The notes under the pieces are model-generated. The model was not told the DNA's origin, ran no database searches, and saw nothing but the letters and a program-made list of their open reading frames with translations. Below, piece after piece: positions 47,468-55,965 of a stretch of DNA of 64,000 bases. Both the position numbers and the translations under genes were made by a program. The DNA comes from CADCTB01 sp963768975 (GTDB lineage: Bacteria > Actinomycetota > Acidimicrobiia > Acidimicrobiales > AC-14). The stretch covers positions 62,001-126,000 of the forward strand of contig CAVYKB010000010.1 in NCBI GenBank assembly GCA_963768975.1, given 5' to 3'. The stretch's first letter is position 1; each line of letters opens with the position of its first letter.

Positions 47468-47558
47468 CTTCCTGAGCCTGGACGGAGTGGTCCAGGCCCC
47501 CGGTGGCCGCAAGGAGGACACCGACGGCGGCTTCGCTCACGCAGCTTCGCCGCCGTGA
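47448..47558 (+). pseudogene. truncated RibD-C/dihydrofolate-reductase-family gene
   Basis: ATG 47448 follows a good AAAGGAG site and encodes MRIVLSDFLSLDGVVQ and a GGRKEDTDGGF stretch, the typical first 30 residues of the RibD C-terminal/DHFR-like reductase family of roughly 180 residues. After FAHAASPP the frame stops at 47558, and the rest of the domain is missing before the next gene 52 bases on. This looks like a decayed or deleted gene behind the VOC protein. Confidence 0.75.
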
Positions 47559-47595
47559 TGCCCGTGGAGCGGCCTCCCCGGCCACGGGCGGGCGG

Positions 47596-47610
47596 TAGCC
47601 TCGCCGCTCG
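47596..47610 (+). promoter_or_regulatory. possible -10 (TAGCCT) for the GT39-like gene
   Basis: TAGCCT (47596-47601) lies nine bases before ATG 47611, two bases further than the leaderless spacing seen elsewhere, so a very short leader or none would result. Confidence 0.3.
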
Positions 47611-48900
47611 ATGCCCCGCCGGCCCGCTGCCCTGCGCCTGGGCGGGCTGTTCCTGTTGCTGCTGGTGGTGGGCGCGCCCGTCGTCGCTCTGGCGGTCGAC
47701 CGCAACCCGGCTCTGTTCGTGCTCGACGAGTTCGCCTACGCCGACTACCTGTACAAGATCGACAGCGGGCAGTGGGTCGTGCGCCACGGGGAGCTGAGCG
47801 GGGAGCCGGCGCTTCGCCGGCTGGCGTGCCGGGGCTACACACCCTCGACGTGGAACGACCGCCCGCCCTGCGACTCGGCCACGTTCGATCCCGCCGTCTT
47901 CCCCAACGCCGGCATCAACAGCGCCGACATCCACCCGCCGACGTACTTTCTCGTCACCTACGCCGGCGCCCGCGCCGTCATGGCGCTCGGGGTAACCGAC
48001 GACCTGATCGACGCCGGCCGCCTCTTTGGGGCGGTCTGGATGGCCGCCGGCCTGGTCGCCCTGTGGTGCCTGGTCCGGGCCCTCGGCGCGGGCCGGTGGG
48101 CCTCGGCGTTCGCCCTCGCGCTGGTGGCCGCCGGCCCCATGCTGCTCCAGCAGTGGTACTTCCTCACGCCCGACGCGGCCAACGTGCTCGTCGGCGCCCT
48201 CGTCATGCTCGCCGCCCTGGCCTGGGAGCGCAAGGGCGCCGCCCGGGCGTGGCTCGTCGGCGCCGGCGCCCTGGCCATGGCGGTCAAGGCGCCCAACGTG
48301 GTCGTGGTCGTCGCCGCCGGTGGCTACCTGCTGGCCCGGGCCTTCCTCGACGAGGACGGTGGCGCCCGGTCCCGCCGCGACTACGTGCGGGCCACCGTCG
48401 CCCTTGTCGGCGGCGCAGCGCTGACCTCGGCGGTCTGGCTGGTCACCAGAGCCGCATTGGCCGGGCCGGGGACGTCGCCCATGGAGCGTGACGAGCGGGT
48501 GTCGTTCTTGCGGCCGGCGCAGGTGTTGGAGAACGTGGCCCGGTTCATCACGCCCTGGGACCGGGAGCCCTCGTCGCTCTACCCGCTGGCCGTGCTGACG
48601 TCGTACCTGTTCGTCGGCTCGTTGCTCGTCGCCCTGGTCGCCGCCGGGCGTCGGGACCGCCGCTTCGCCATCGCCCTGGCCGCCGGCGTGGTGCTGATCG
48701 CCGGCCCCCTGCTGCTCGTCGCCGTCAACTTCGTCGTGCGGGGCACCTACACGATCATCGAGCCCCGGTACGGCAGCACGCTCGTGCCCATCCAGGCCGC
48801 GCTGGCGGCCACCTACTGGAGCGGGCGTGCCCTCTACGTAGTGGCGATCCTCGCCGTGGTGGCTCCGGTCGCCCTCGTGGTCCGCCTGGTCGCCGGCTAG
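47611..48900 (+). CDS. GT39-like (ArnT/PMT-type) membrane glycosyltransferase
   Basis: About ten membrane helices and the first external loop (FVLDEFAYADYLYKIDSGQ, with the DE acidic pair) fit the GT-C fold of dolichyl/undecaprenyl-phosphate-sugar-dependent glycosyltransferases. A cysteine pair lies in the external loop (LACRGYTP, PPCDSAT), followed by SADIHPPTYFLVTY with the HPP motif seen in this superfamily. The length of 429 residues is shorter than typical. The substrate is unknown. It converges with the secreted protease gene, overlapping it by four bases. Confidence 0.78.
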   Translation: MPRRPAALRLGGLFLLLLVVGAPVVALAVDRNPALFVLDEFAYADYLYKIDSGQWVVRHGELSGEPALRRLACRGYTPSTWNDRPPCDSATFDPAVFPNAGINSADIHPPTYFLVTYAGARAVMALGVTDDLIDAGRLFGAVWMAAGLVALWCLVRALGAGRWASAFALALVAAGPMLLQQWYFLTPDAANVLVGALVMLAALAWERKGAARAWLVGAGALAMAVKAPNVVVVVAAGGYLLARAFLDEDGGARSRRDYVRATVALVGGAALTSAVWLVTRAALAGPGTSPMERDERVSFLRPAQVLENVARFITPWDREPSSLYPLAVLTSYLFVGSLLVALVAAGRRDRRFAIALAAGVVLIAGPLLLVAVNFVVRGTYTIIEPRYGSTLVPIQAALAATYWSGRALYVVAILAVVAPVALVVRLVAG

Positions 48901-50366
48901 CCGACGGTGAACGTGGCCGCGCCGGTCACCGAGCGGCTGGCGGAGACGGGGTCGACCTGGGCGAAGCACACCTGGTAGGTGCCGGGCAGGCGGCTCACCG
49001 TGCCCGACACCCTTCCGAGCAGCCCGCTTTGGCCGGCGTAGACCACCGTGGGGTTGACGGGAACCAGGTCGACGGCGCATGGCTGGCTGGGGTCCATGCC
49101 GGCGCGGCCGGTGACGAGCTGATACGGCACCCCGGCGATGGCGCCGGTGGCGTGCATCCGGATGATGGTGCCCGACTGGCCGGACGCCGACTTGGTGCCA
49201 TTGGAGAACCAGGTGCTGCCCGTTGCGGAGCTGGTCGTGGTGCCCGCCGGCCCCCGGGCCAGCCAGGCGCTGTTGGCCGAGTTCCAATTCGTGGCCAGCC
49301 AGTTCCCGAACGGCGGGTTGGTGTGGAAGTAGTCGTCGTTCCCGCAGTCCAGCAGGGCCTCTTGCGTGGCCGGGCAGGTGAACGTCAGGCTCGTCGGGGT
49401 CCCGCCGGGCTTGAACACGCCGGCGGGAACACCGTCGGCATAGCAGAGGCGATCGGACTCGTCGGTGCAGTGGCTGTTGTTGGTGGCGTGGGGCGCAGCC
49501 TTCGCCGGGTTGCTGTAGCCGATCACGCCCCCCAGCATGTGCAGGACCTCATGCGCCTCCACCAGGTAGTGCTGGCCCCAGCACCGGGTGTCCACCCGGC
49601 CGGCCGACAGCTTGTAGTCAGGATGCCCGTTGTTGGCGTTGAACCCGGGCGTGGGGTTGGAGACGAAGTCGTCGTAGGTCAGGGCGATCCCGCAGTAGAG
49701 CGGATCGGGCGTGTCGACCCAGATGAGGTACTTGCGGTCGGTACGGGCGTAGCCCTGGTTCTCGAGCTCGTCGAGGTGCACCGAGAAGCTGTCGACCGCG
49801 GCGGCGGAGAGGGTGACGCGCTGGATCACGGGCCGACACTGGCTGTCGGTGACGTAGCGGACGTGGCGGATCCCGCCGGTCTTGGCGGCGCTGGCGTTGA
49901 ACACGTCGTCGACCCGGGCGGCCCACTCGCGGAACCGGGCCTCGTACTCTGGATAGCGGTCCGGGGTCCCGGCCTCCCGGGCATACATGAGCTGGACGCG
50001 GTACCCGTCGGTGCCGTTGCCGAAGCAGCCGACGGTGCCGGGCGGGAAGGCGTCGCCGATGCCGGCGGTGGGCGCCGGCTCACCGAGGCGGAACGTGGGG
50101 TCCTGGCCCGGCCGGGGGTCGAGGTCGGCGGGCACCGGATCCGGCCCGTGGGTGCAGCGGGTCTGCGCCCCCGGGCGGCGGCTGACGACCTCGTAGGCGC
50201 CGCGGCAGGCGCTGTCGTTGGCGGCCCGGCGCAGGCCGGCGTAAATCAGGCCCCGACTGGGCTCGTCGCGAGGCAATTGGGCGCCTGCGGGCGGCGCGAC
50301 GGCGACCTCGGAGACCCCGGCGACGAGCGCGGCAAGGCAGACCAGAGAGGCAATCAGACGGCGCAT
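48897..50366 (-). CDS. secreted HExxH zinc-metalloprotease-like protein
   Basis: ATG 50366 (with CAGGGG nine bases upstream) gives 489 residues starting with signal peptide MRRLIASLVCLAALVAGV and cleavage near PAGAQ. The zinc-binding helix is LVEAHEVLHMLGGVIG (HEVLH at 272-276), followed by APHATNNSHCTDESDRLCY, where His293 or His299 could be the third ligand. Several cysteine pairs and a C-terminal beta domain (from about 400) follow. It resembles small secreted actinobacterial metallopeptidases of the metzincin type; family assignment is tentative. Confidence 0.78.
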   Translation of the reverse strand: MRRLIASLVCLAALVAGVSEVAVAPPAGAQLPRDEPSRGLIYAGLRRAANDSACRGAYEVVSRRPGAQTRCTHGPDPVPADLDPRPGQDPTFRLGEPAPTAGIGDAFPPGTVGCFGNGTDGYRVQLMYAREAGTPDRYPEYEARFREWAARVDDVFNASAAKTGGIRHVRYVTDSQCRPVIQRVTLSAAAVDSFSVHLDELENQGYARTDRKYLIWVDTPDPLYCGIALTYDDFVSNPTPGFNANNGHPDYKLSAGRVDTRCWGQHYLVEAHEVLHMLGGVIGYSNPAKAAPHATNNSHCTDESDRLCYADGVPAGVFKPGGTPTSLTFTCPATQEALLDCGNDDYFHTNPPFGNWLATNWNSANSAWLARGPAGTTTSSATGSTWFSNGTKSASGQSGTIIRMHATGAIAGVPYQLVTGRAGMDPSQPCAVDLVPVNPTVVYAGQSGLLGRVSGTVSRLPGTYQVCFAQVDPVSASRSVTGAATFTVG

Positions 50367-50391
50367 CAGCAACGAACCCCTGGGGACCGTA

Positions 50392-51522
50392 CTACCTATC
50401 CGGCACATCCTCGCCGGCTTCGTCGACCTCCGGTGGCGACCCGGCGGCGGTGGCGCTCTCGGGGTCGGGTGCGGCTACCGGCGGGGCGGAGGGCAGGCGG
50501 TTGAGGGCGTCGATCAGGGCCCGGAGCCGGCCGTGGCTGGACCGGTCGAAGTGGAGGGCGATTCGGGGTAGGTGGAGATGGTCGTTGCCCGACACCTCCG
50601 GAGGCTGCGGCGGGGTGCTCTCGATGCGGCCCCGGGTGCAGATGTCGAAGAACTCGTCGTTCAGGGCGGCGAGCTCGGCCCGGGTGGGAGCGGCCCGGAG
50701 GCGCACCACCAGCCGGGCCCCGACGTAGCGGATCGAGTGGTAGTTGCGGAAGAAGCCGAAGATCTCCTCGGTGGCGGAGGCGACGTCGTCGGTGACGCGG
50801 ACGAGCGTCATGTCGTCCGGAGAGACCAGACCCCGGGCGACCACCTCGTCGGTCACGAAGCGCTGCCACGACCGCCAGTAAGTCCCGCCGGGCACCTCGA
50901 GCAGCACGATGGGTGCCGGCGCCGCCTTGCCCGTCTGGAGCAGGGTGAGGAGTTCGAAGATCTCGTCGAGGGTGCCGAACCCGCCCGGGAGGACGGCGAA
51001 GCCGGCCGACTCCTTCATCAGCATGAGCTTGCGGGTGAAGAAGTACTTCATGGTGACCAGCCGGTTGTCGTCGCCGAAGGCCGGGTTGGCGCTCTCGAAC
51101 GGCAGGCGGATATTCACGCCGATGGAATGCTCGGGGCCGGCGCCCTCGGCGCCGGCGGCCATGATCCCCGGGCCGGCGCCGGTGACGATGATCCAGCCGG
51201 CGCCGGCGAGGGCCGAGGCCAGGTCACGGGTCTGGACGTAGAGGGGGTCGTCGGGCAGGGTGCGGGCCGAGCCGAAGATCGTCACCTTGGGGACGTGGCG
51301 GTAGGGGGCAAAGACCCGGAAAGCCTCCCGCATCTCCTTCAGGGCGGCGTTGGTGATCTTCAGGTCCAGCCGGTCGGCGCCGTCCTCGGCCAGCCGCACG
51401 CCGGAGACCAGGATCTCGAAAAGCTGGTCGACATCGGCGCCGGCGCCGGCGTCGGCCAGCACCTCGAGGAGGCGCTGGTCGAGGTCCGGGTCCCCGGTCC
51501 GGTATCGCTGGCGATCCGTCAT
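50392..51522 (-). CDS. LOG-family Rossmann-fold protein (TIGR00730-like)
   Basis: The central domain (about 75-270) has VTIFGSART, VTGAGPGIMAAGAEGA and the LOG signature PGGFGTLDEIFELLTLLQTGK, as in lysine-decarboxylase-like/cytokinin-activating phosphoribohydrolases. At 376 residues it is much longer than classical LOG enzymes, with extra N- and C-terminal segments and an acidic tail. Nucleotide 5'-monophosphate hydrolysis is possible; activity is not demonstrable from sequence. GAGAGGGTGG lies upstream of ATG 51522. Confidence 0.85.
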   Translation of the reverse strand: MTDRQRYRTGDPDLDQRLLEVLADAGAGADVDQLFEILVSGVRLAEDGADRLDLKITNAALKEMREAFRVFAPYRHVPKVTIFGSARTLPDDPLYVQTRDLASALAGAGWIIVTGAGPGIMAAGAEGAGPEHSIGVNIRLPFESANPAFGDDNRLVTMKYFFTRKLMLMKESAGFAVLPGGFGTLDEIFELLTLLQTGKAAPAPIVLLEVPGGTYWRSWQRFVTDEVVARGLVSPDDMTLVRVTDDVASATEEIFGFFRNYHSIRYVGARLVVRLRAAPTRAELAALNDEFFDICTRGRIESTPPQPPEVSGNDHLHLPRIALHFDRSSHGRLRALIDALNRLPSAPPVAAPDPESATAAGSPPEVDEAGEDVPDR

Positions 51523-51587
51523 TTCAGCACCACCCTCTCACGGCAGCATCGTCGTTTCGGCCGGCGCCGATGGGGCAAGATGAAGCC

Positions 51588-51836
51588 ATGGTGTCTGCGC
51601 TGGTCCTGATCACCCTCTCCCTGGGGGTCATCAGTCTTCTGCTGTACGGCGTGTCCTGGTTCGAGCAGCGGCTGCTGTCGCCGCAGGCCTTGATCGTGCA
51701 CGCCGCCCGGTCCCGGCAGGCGCCGGCCGAGCACGTCGAGAGGCTGGTCGCCCTCGAGTCTGAGCGCCTGCTCCAGGGTCTCTCGTTGCGGCCGTCCGAC
51801 CGGGCCGAGCGCGAGGCTGCCGCCGCCGGTCGCTAG
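51588..51836 (+). CDS. small membrane protein
   Basis: An 82-residue protein with one N-terminal transmembrane helix (VSALVLITLSLGVISLLLYGVSWF) and a charged helical tail. ATG 51588 is preferred: CAAGAT ends six bases upstream, near the leaderless geometry; an in-frame ATG at 51570 is possible. Its stop overlaps the end of fbiC on the other strand by four bases. Function unknown. Confidence 0.6.
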   Translation: MVSALVLITLSLGVISLLLYGVSWFEQRLLSPQALIVHAARSRQAPAEHVERLVALESERLLQGLSLRPSDRAEREAAAAGR

Positions 51837-54100
51837 CCGGCGAGCCGGGCCGCCACCCGGCCGTACAGCGTTGTCCGCTGCTCCAGCGGTCGCCCGAGAG
51901 GTTCCACGATGGCCCGGAAGGCCGCTTCGTCCATGCCCTGCCCGTGGGCGGCGCCGGCGGCCCGGGAGATGTTCTCGTCCATGAGCGTGCCGCCGAGGTC
52001 GTTGGCGCCGGCCCGGAGGATCTGACGGGCACCCTCGGCGCCCAGCTTGACCCAGCTGACCTGCACGTTGTCGACGGAGCCGGTGTAGGCGATCCGGCCG
52101 ACGGCGTGCATCAGGAGCGTCTCCCGGAACGTGGGGCCGCGGCGGGCCCGGCCCTGCAGGAAGAGCGGCGTCGCCATGTGCACGAACGGCAGAGGCACGA
52201 ACTCGGTGAAGCCACCGGTCTCGGCCTGCAGGGCCCGGGTGCACACCAGGTGGCGGGCCCAGTGCACCGGCTGCTCGACGGCCCCGAACATGATGGTGAT
52301 GTTGGAGCGCAGGCCGATGGAGTGGGCGGTGCGGTGGGCCTCCAACCACTCCTCGGTGTCGATCTTGTCGGGGCAGAGGACGGAGCGGACCTCGTCGTCG
52401 AGGATCTCCGCGGCGGTGCCGGGCAGGGTGGCCAGGCCGACGTCCATGAGCCGGCGCAGGTAGTCGACGAGGGGCTCGTCGAGGCGGCGGGCTCCCTCGG
52501 TGACCTCCAGGGCCGTGAAGCCGTGGACGTGGATGGAGGGGGCGGCGTCCTTGACCGCCCGGCAGACGTCGACGTAGTAGTCACCGTCGAAGCTCGGGTG
52601 AATGCCCCCCTGTAGGCAGACCTCGGTGGCGCCGGCCGCAGCCGCTTCGACCACCCGGCGCTGTATCTCCTCGACGCCGAGTAGGTAGGGGTCGCCGCGG
52701 AGATTGAGCGACAAGGGGCCCTTGGAGAAGGCGCAGAACCGGCACTTGAACGTACAGACGTTGGTGTAGTTGATGTTCCGGTTGGCCACCCAGGTGACGG
52801 TGTCGCCGGCAATCCGGCGCCGGAGGTCGTCGGCCACCTCGGCGACGGCGGCGACCTGGCGGCCCCGGGCGCCGAACAGGGTGACGATCTCGGCCACGTC
52901 GACCTGCTGGCCGAGGGCCACGCCGGCCAGCACCTCGCCGATCGCCGAGCCGGCCCGGGGCGTGGCGGGCAGGAGGCGGGGCGGGGGACTGGTGCCGCCG
53001 GCGTGCCAGTCGGGCCGGTCCCGGGCCAGGCCTTCGGCATCGGACCTGACGAGCACGGGGGTGCGGGTTGCCGGGTCGAGCCAGCGCTCTGCGGTGAGGG
53101 CGTAGCGGGGGTAGACGGTGAGGCGGGCGGCGAGCTCGAAGCCCAGGGCCTCGGTGATCGCCGCCAGCCGCTCGATCTCCGGCCACGGCCGCTCGGGGTT
53201 CACGTGGTCGGGTGTGACCGGGGAGACGCCGCCCCAGTCGTCGATGCCGGCGTCGAGGAGGCGGCCGAAGTCCTCGGACAGGTTGGGCGGGGCCTGCAAG
53301 GACACCTCGGGTGGCAGGAGTAGGCGGGCCGCGGCCAGCGACCACAGCTCCTCGTCGGGCGGGCACGCCAGCTCCGTCCACATGGCGGTGCCCGGCTTGG
53401 GCACGAAGTTCTGGACGATGACCTCCTGCACGTGCCCGTGCCGGCGATGGCTGGCGGCGATGGCCGCGAGCGCTTCGAGCCGGTCGGCCCGGCTCTCCCC
53501 GATGCCGACGAGGATGCCCGTCGTGAACGGGATGGCCAGCTCGCCGGCCGCCTCCAGGGTGGCCAGCCGGCGGGCGGGCTCCTTGTCGGGCGCCCCCCGG
53601 TGGCAGTCCAGCGCCGGGTTGAGGGACTCGATCATCATCCCCTGCGACGGCGAGACGGCGCGGAGGCGGGCCAGCTCGGCGGTCGAGAGGGCGCCCGCGT
53701 TGGCGTGGGGGAGGAGCCCGGTCTCGGCCAGGACCAGGGCGCACATGGCCGCCAGGTAGTCGACCGTCGACCCGTAGCCGTTGGTGTCCAGCCAGTCCCG
53801 GGCCGCCGGGTAACGGTCCTCGGGGGCCTCGCCCAGGGTGAACAGGGCTTCGTGGCAGCCGGCGCCGGCGCCGGCTCGTGCGATGGCCAGCACCTCCTCC
53901 GGTGACAGGTACGGCGCCGGCAGCCGGGCCGGCGCGGTGGCGAACGTGCAGTACCCGCAGCGGTCCCGGCACAGGCGGGTCAGGGGGATGAACACCTTGG
54001 GCGAGTAAGTGATCCGGTTTCCGTGGGCCCGGTTGCGAGCGGCCGCCGCCTCGGCCAGCAGGTCGGGCAGCGAAGCGCCCAGGAGTTCGGCCGGCGTCAC
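51833..54100 (-). CDS. fbiC: fused CofG-CofH FO synthase
   Basis: FbiC makes FO, the deazaflavin chromophore of cofactor F420, from tyrosine and the ribityl-diaminouracil intermediate of riboflavin synthesis, linking it to the rib operon of this window. Two radical-SAM domains each have a CxxxCxxC cluster site: CRDRCGYC at residues 44-51 and CTFKCRFC near 450. GTG 54100 gives 755 residues and begins close to the first conserved helix; the frame runs further upstream, but TACGCT seven bases before GTG 54100 favours this start. Confidence 0.92.
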   Translation of the reverse strand: MTPAELLGASLPDLLAEAAAARNRAHGNRITYSPKVFIPLTRLCRDRCGYCTFATAPARLPAPYLSPEEVLAIARAGAGAGCHEALFTLGEAPEDRYPAARDWLDTNGYGSTVDYLAAMCALVLAETGLLPHANAGALSTAELARLRAVSPSQGMMIESLNPALDCHRGAPDKEPARRLATLEAAGELAIPFTTGILVGIGESRADRLEALAAIAASHRRHGHVQEVIVQNFVPKPGTAMWTELACPPDEELWSLAAARLLLPPEVSLQAPPNLSEDFGRLLDAGIDDWGGVSPVTPDHVNPERPWPEIERLAAITEALGFELAARLTVYPRYALTAERWLDPATRTPVLVRSDAEGLARDRPDWHAGGTSPPPRLLPATPRAGSAIGEVLAGVALGQQVDVAEIVTLFGARGRQVAAVAEVADDLRRRIAGDTVTWVANRNINYTNVCTFKCRFCAFSKGPLSLNLRGDPYLLGVEEIQRRVVEAAAAGATEVCLQGGIHPSFDGDYYVDVCRAVKDAAPSIHVHGFTALEVTEGARRLDEPLVDYLRRLMDVGLATLPGTAAEILDDEVRSVLCPDKIDTEEWLEAHRTAHSIGLRSNITIMFGAVEQPVHWARHLVCTRALQAETGGFTEFVPLPFVHMATPLFLQGRARRGPTFRETLLMHAVGRIAYTGSVDNVQVSWVKLGAEGARQILRAGANDLGGTLMDENISRAAGAAHGQGMDEAAFRAIVEPLGRPLEQRTTLYGRVAARLAG

Positions 54101-54113
54101 GCGCTCCAGCGTA
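54101..54113 (-). promoter_or_regulatory. leaderless-type -10 for fbiC (TACGCT)
   Basis: On the minus strand TACGCT (54113-54108) ends seven bases before the GTG at 54100. The spacer GGAGCGC also contains a GGAG, so either mode of initiation is possible. Confidence 0.45.
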
Positions 54114-54284
54114 GGTGCCGGAAACCATGACGGAGTGGGGAAGCGAACGGTCCCGGCCGGGTCGGTGCCCGGGTGCGCGCCCTGGTGGCCGGAGTGCACC
54201 AGCGTCTGAGGCGACGCCACGACGGCGGGCGGCGGAGCGGCGCAACGCGATTGCACATCACGTCATGCGTTTTCAGCCAATCTT

Positions 54285-54950
54285 CTACCAGGCGGCATCG
54301 CGGTCGACCAGCCAGATGAGCCGGTCGGCCTTGATCCGGGTGGCGGGCAGGTCCGGGTCGCCGCGGCGCACGGCGGCGAAGGCCTCGCGCTTGGATTCGC
54401 CGGCCACGGTGACGACGGCCAGCCGGGCCCGGGCGATCCCCGAGTAGGTGAGTGTCATGCGCCGGTGGGGGTTGTTGCCCTTCGGATCCTCGTTCATGAC
54501 CACCAACCGGCCAGGGTCGGCGTCGAGGGCGGCCGAACCGGGGAAGAGCGAGGCGGTGTGCCCGTCGGGGCCCAGTCCGAGGTGGACCACGTCGAGCCGG
54601 CCGGCCTGGGCCACTCGTTGCTGGTAGCTGTCGGGCCCTTCCTCGCACCGCATCGGGTAGACCGCGTTGGCCGCTCCCACCCGCTCCAGCAGCGCCTCCC
54701 GGCCCAGCCGCTCGTTGGAGTCGGCGTCGCCCGGGGGCACGCAGCGCTCGTCGCCCCAGTACACGTCCACCTGCCACCAGTCGATCTGGTCGCCGCCGTC
54801 GGCGGCCAGGCGTTCGTAGCACTGGCGGGCGGTGGCGCCACCTGAGAGCACAAGGGAGAAACCGTCGCCCGGGCGGTGCAGAAACGCCTCGACGACCCGC
54901 TCGGCGAACTCGCCGGGCACATCGTCGACGGTGATGACCTCTCCGTTCAC
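54285..54950 (-). CDS. pgl: 6-phosphogluconolactonase
   Basis: Pgl hydrolyses the lactone made by glucose-6-phosphate dehydrogenase. The 221-residue protein has LVLSGGATARQCYERLA, VDVYWGDERCVPPGDADSN and LGLGPDGHTASLFPG, all diagnostic of the DevB/Pgl family. GTG 54950 overlaps the end of opcA, making it the last gene of tal-zwf-opcA-pgl. Confidence 0.93.
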   Translation of the reverse strand: MNGEVITVDDVPGEFAERVVEAFLHRPGDGFSLVLSGGATARQCYERLAADGGDQIDWWQVDVYWGDERCVPPGDADSNERLGREALLERVGAANAVYPMRCEEGPDSYQQRVAQAGRLDVVHLGLGPDGHTASLFPGSAALDADPGRLVVMNEDPKGNNPHRRMTLTYSGIARARLAVVTVAGESKREAFAAVRRGDPDLPATRIKADRLIWLVDRDAAW

Positions 54951-55960
54951 TCGCCTCCCTCGGCCATCCGCAGGTCCCGCGCCCCGGCGAGGGCCTCCTC
55001 GTAGCTCTCGTCGTGCCCGAAGCGGGTGAGCGCCGACGCCAAGGCCAGCGACGGCCACTGCTGGCGCATCCTGAGGGTCTGTTCCAGATGCGGCCCGTCC
55101 TCGATGTCGACGCAGGACGTGATCTCGCGCTCGGCGCCGGCGCGCGACACGGTGAACGTGCCCAGCTTGCCGTCTGAGACGGCGTGGATCGTCACCGAGA
55201 CGTGATCGGCCCGCTGCAGCTCGACCCGGGCCGGCGGCACGTTCAGCCGGCGCAGCAGCCAGCCGCCGAGGAGGTAGCGAGGCCCATGGTTCCCTTGCAC
55301 TTCCACCCGGTCGACCGCGTCGAGGAACGGCCGGTAGGGGGCGCCCTCGAACAGGCCGGCCAGCATGCTCCGCCACTGCTCCAGGCGCATCCACGACAGA
55401 TCGACCACCGGCAGCCGCTTGGCCAGCGTGGCGCTGCGGACGAGGACGTCGCCGCCGGCCTCGGCCACCGCCCGGCTGTCGACGACCACACGGTTTGCAG
55501 CCTGCATGAGCGGGTCGCCCGGCGACGGCAGACCTGCCGGCAGCCACACCACCATGGGCACGTCGGGAAGGGAGAAGGGCTCGACGATGGAGTCGAGGTG
55601 ATGGCGGGCCGAACCGCGGACCCGTAGCACGACCTCCTCGAAGCAGACGGCGCGGCCGTCGCGCTCCATGGCGTGGACCCAGACGGAGGCGTCGGTGGCG
55701 TTGGCGACCTCGGGCTCCTGGTCGTCGGCGACGATGATCAGGGTGCGCGAGGGATGCCGGGCACCGAGGTCGTGGATGATCCGGCGGGCGCCGTCGGCCT
55801 CGGCGTCGCTGCCGACGACGGCCACCAGGGTCAGCACGCTCGTGCGGACCGCAGCCCGCTGCTCGTGGCGGCGCAGGTCGCTCAGCGCCTTCTCCACCTG
55901 GCCGACGCTGACGTTGTCGGACTCCCAGGAACCGATAGTGGTGGTTGCCAGCTCGGCCAT
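54947..55960 (-). CDS. opcA: OpcA, glucose-6-phosphate dehydrogenase assembly protein
   Basis: OpcA is a cofactor-like partner needed for full glucose-6-phosphate dehydrogenase activity in actinobacteria and cyanobacteria. The 337-residue protein shows RTSVLTLVAVV, HPSRTLIIVADD, VPMVVWLPAGLPSPGDPL and VVDLSWMRLEQWRSMLAGLFE, matching the family. It starts five bases after zwf, as usual for the zwf-opcA pair. Confidence 0.93.
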   Translation of the reverse strand: MAELATTTIGSWESDNVSVGQVEKALSDLRRHEQRAAVRTSVLTLVAVVGSDAEADGARRIIHDLGARHPSRTLIIVADDQEPEVANATDASVWVHAMERDGRAVCFEEVVLRVRGSARHHLDSIVEPFSLPDVPMVVWLPAGLPSPGDPLMQAANRVVVDSRAVAEAGGDVLVRSATLAKRLPVVDLSWMRLEQWRSMLAGLFEGAPYRPFLDAVDRVEVQGNHGPRYLLGGWLLRRLNVPPARVELQRADHVSVTIHAVSDGKLGTFTVSRAGAEREITSCVDIEDGPHLEQTLRMRQQWPSLALASALTRFGHDESYEEALAGARDLRMAEGGE

Positions 55961-55965
55961 CGGGT

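Noticed and set aside
52581..54245. Second long minus-strand frame within fbiC
   Set aside because: It is a different frame of the FbiC coding sequence, Arg/Pro-rich, without cysteines in radical-SAM order.
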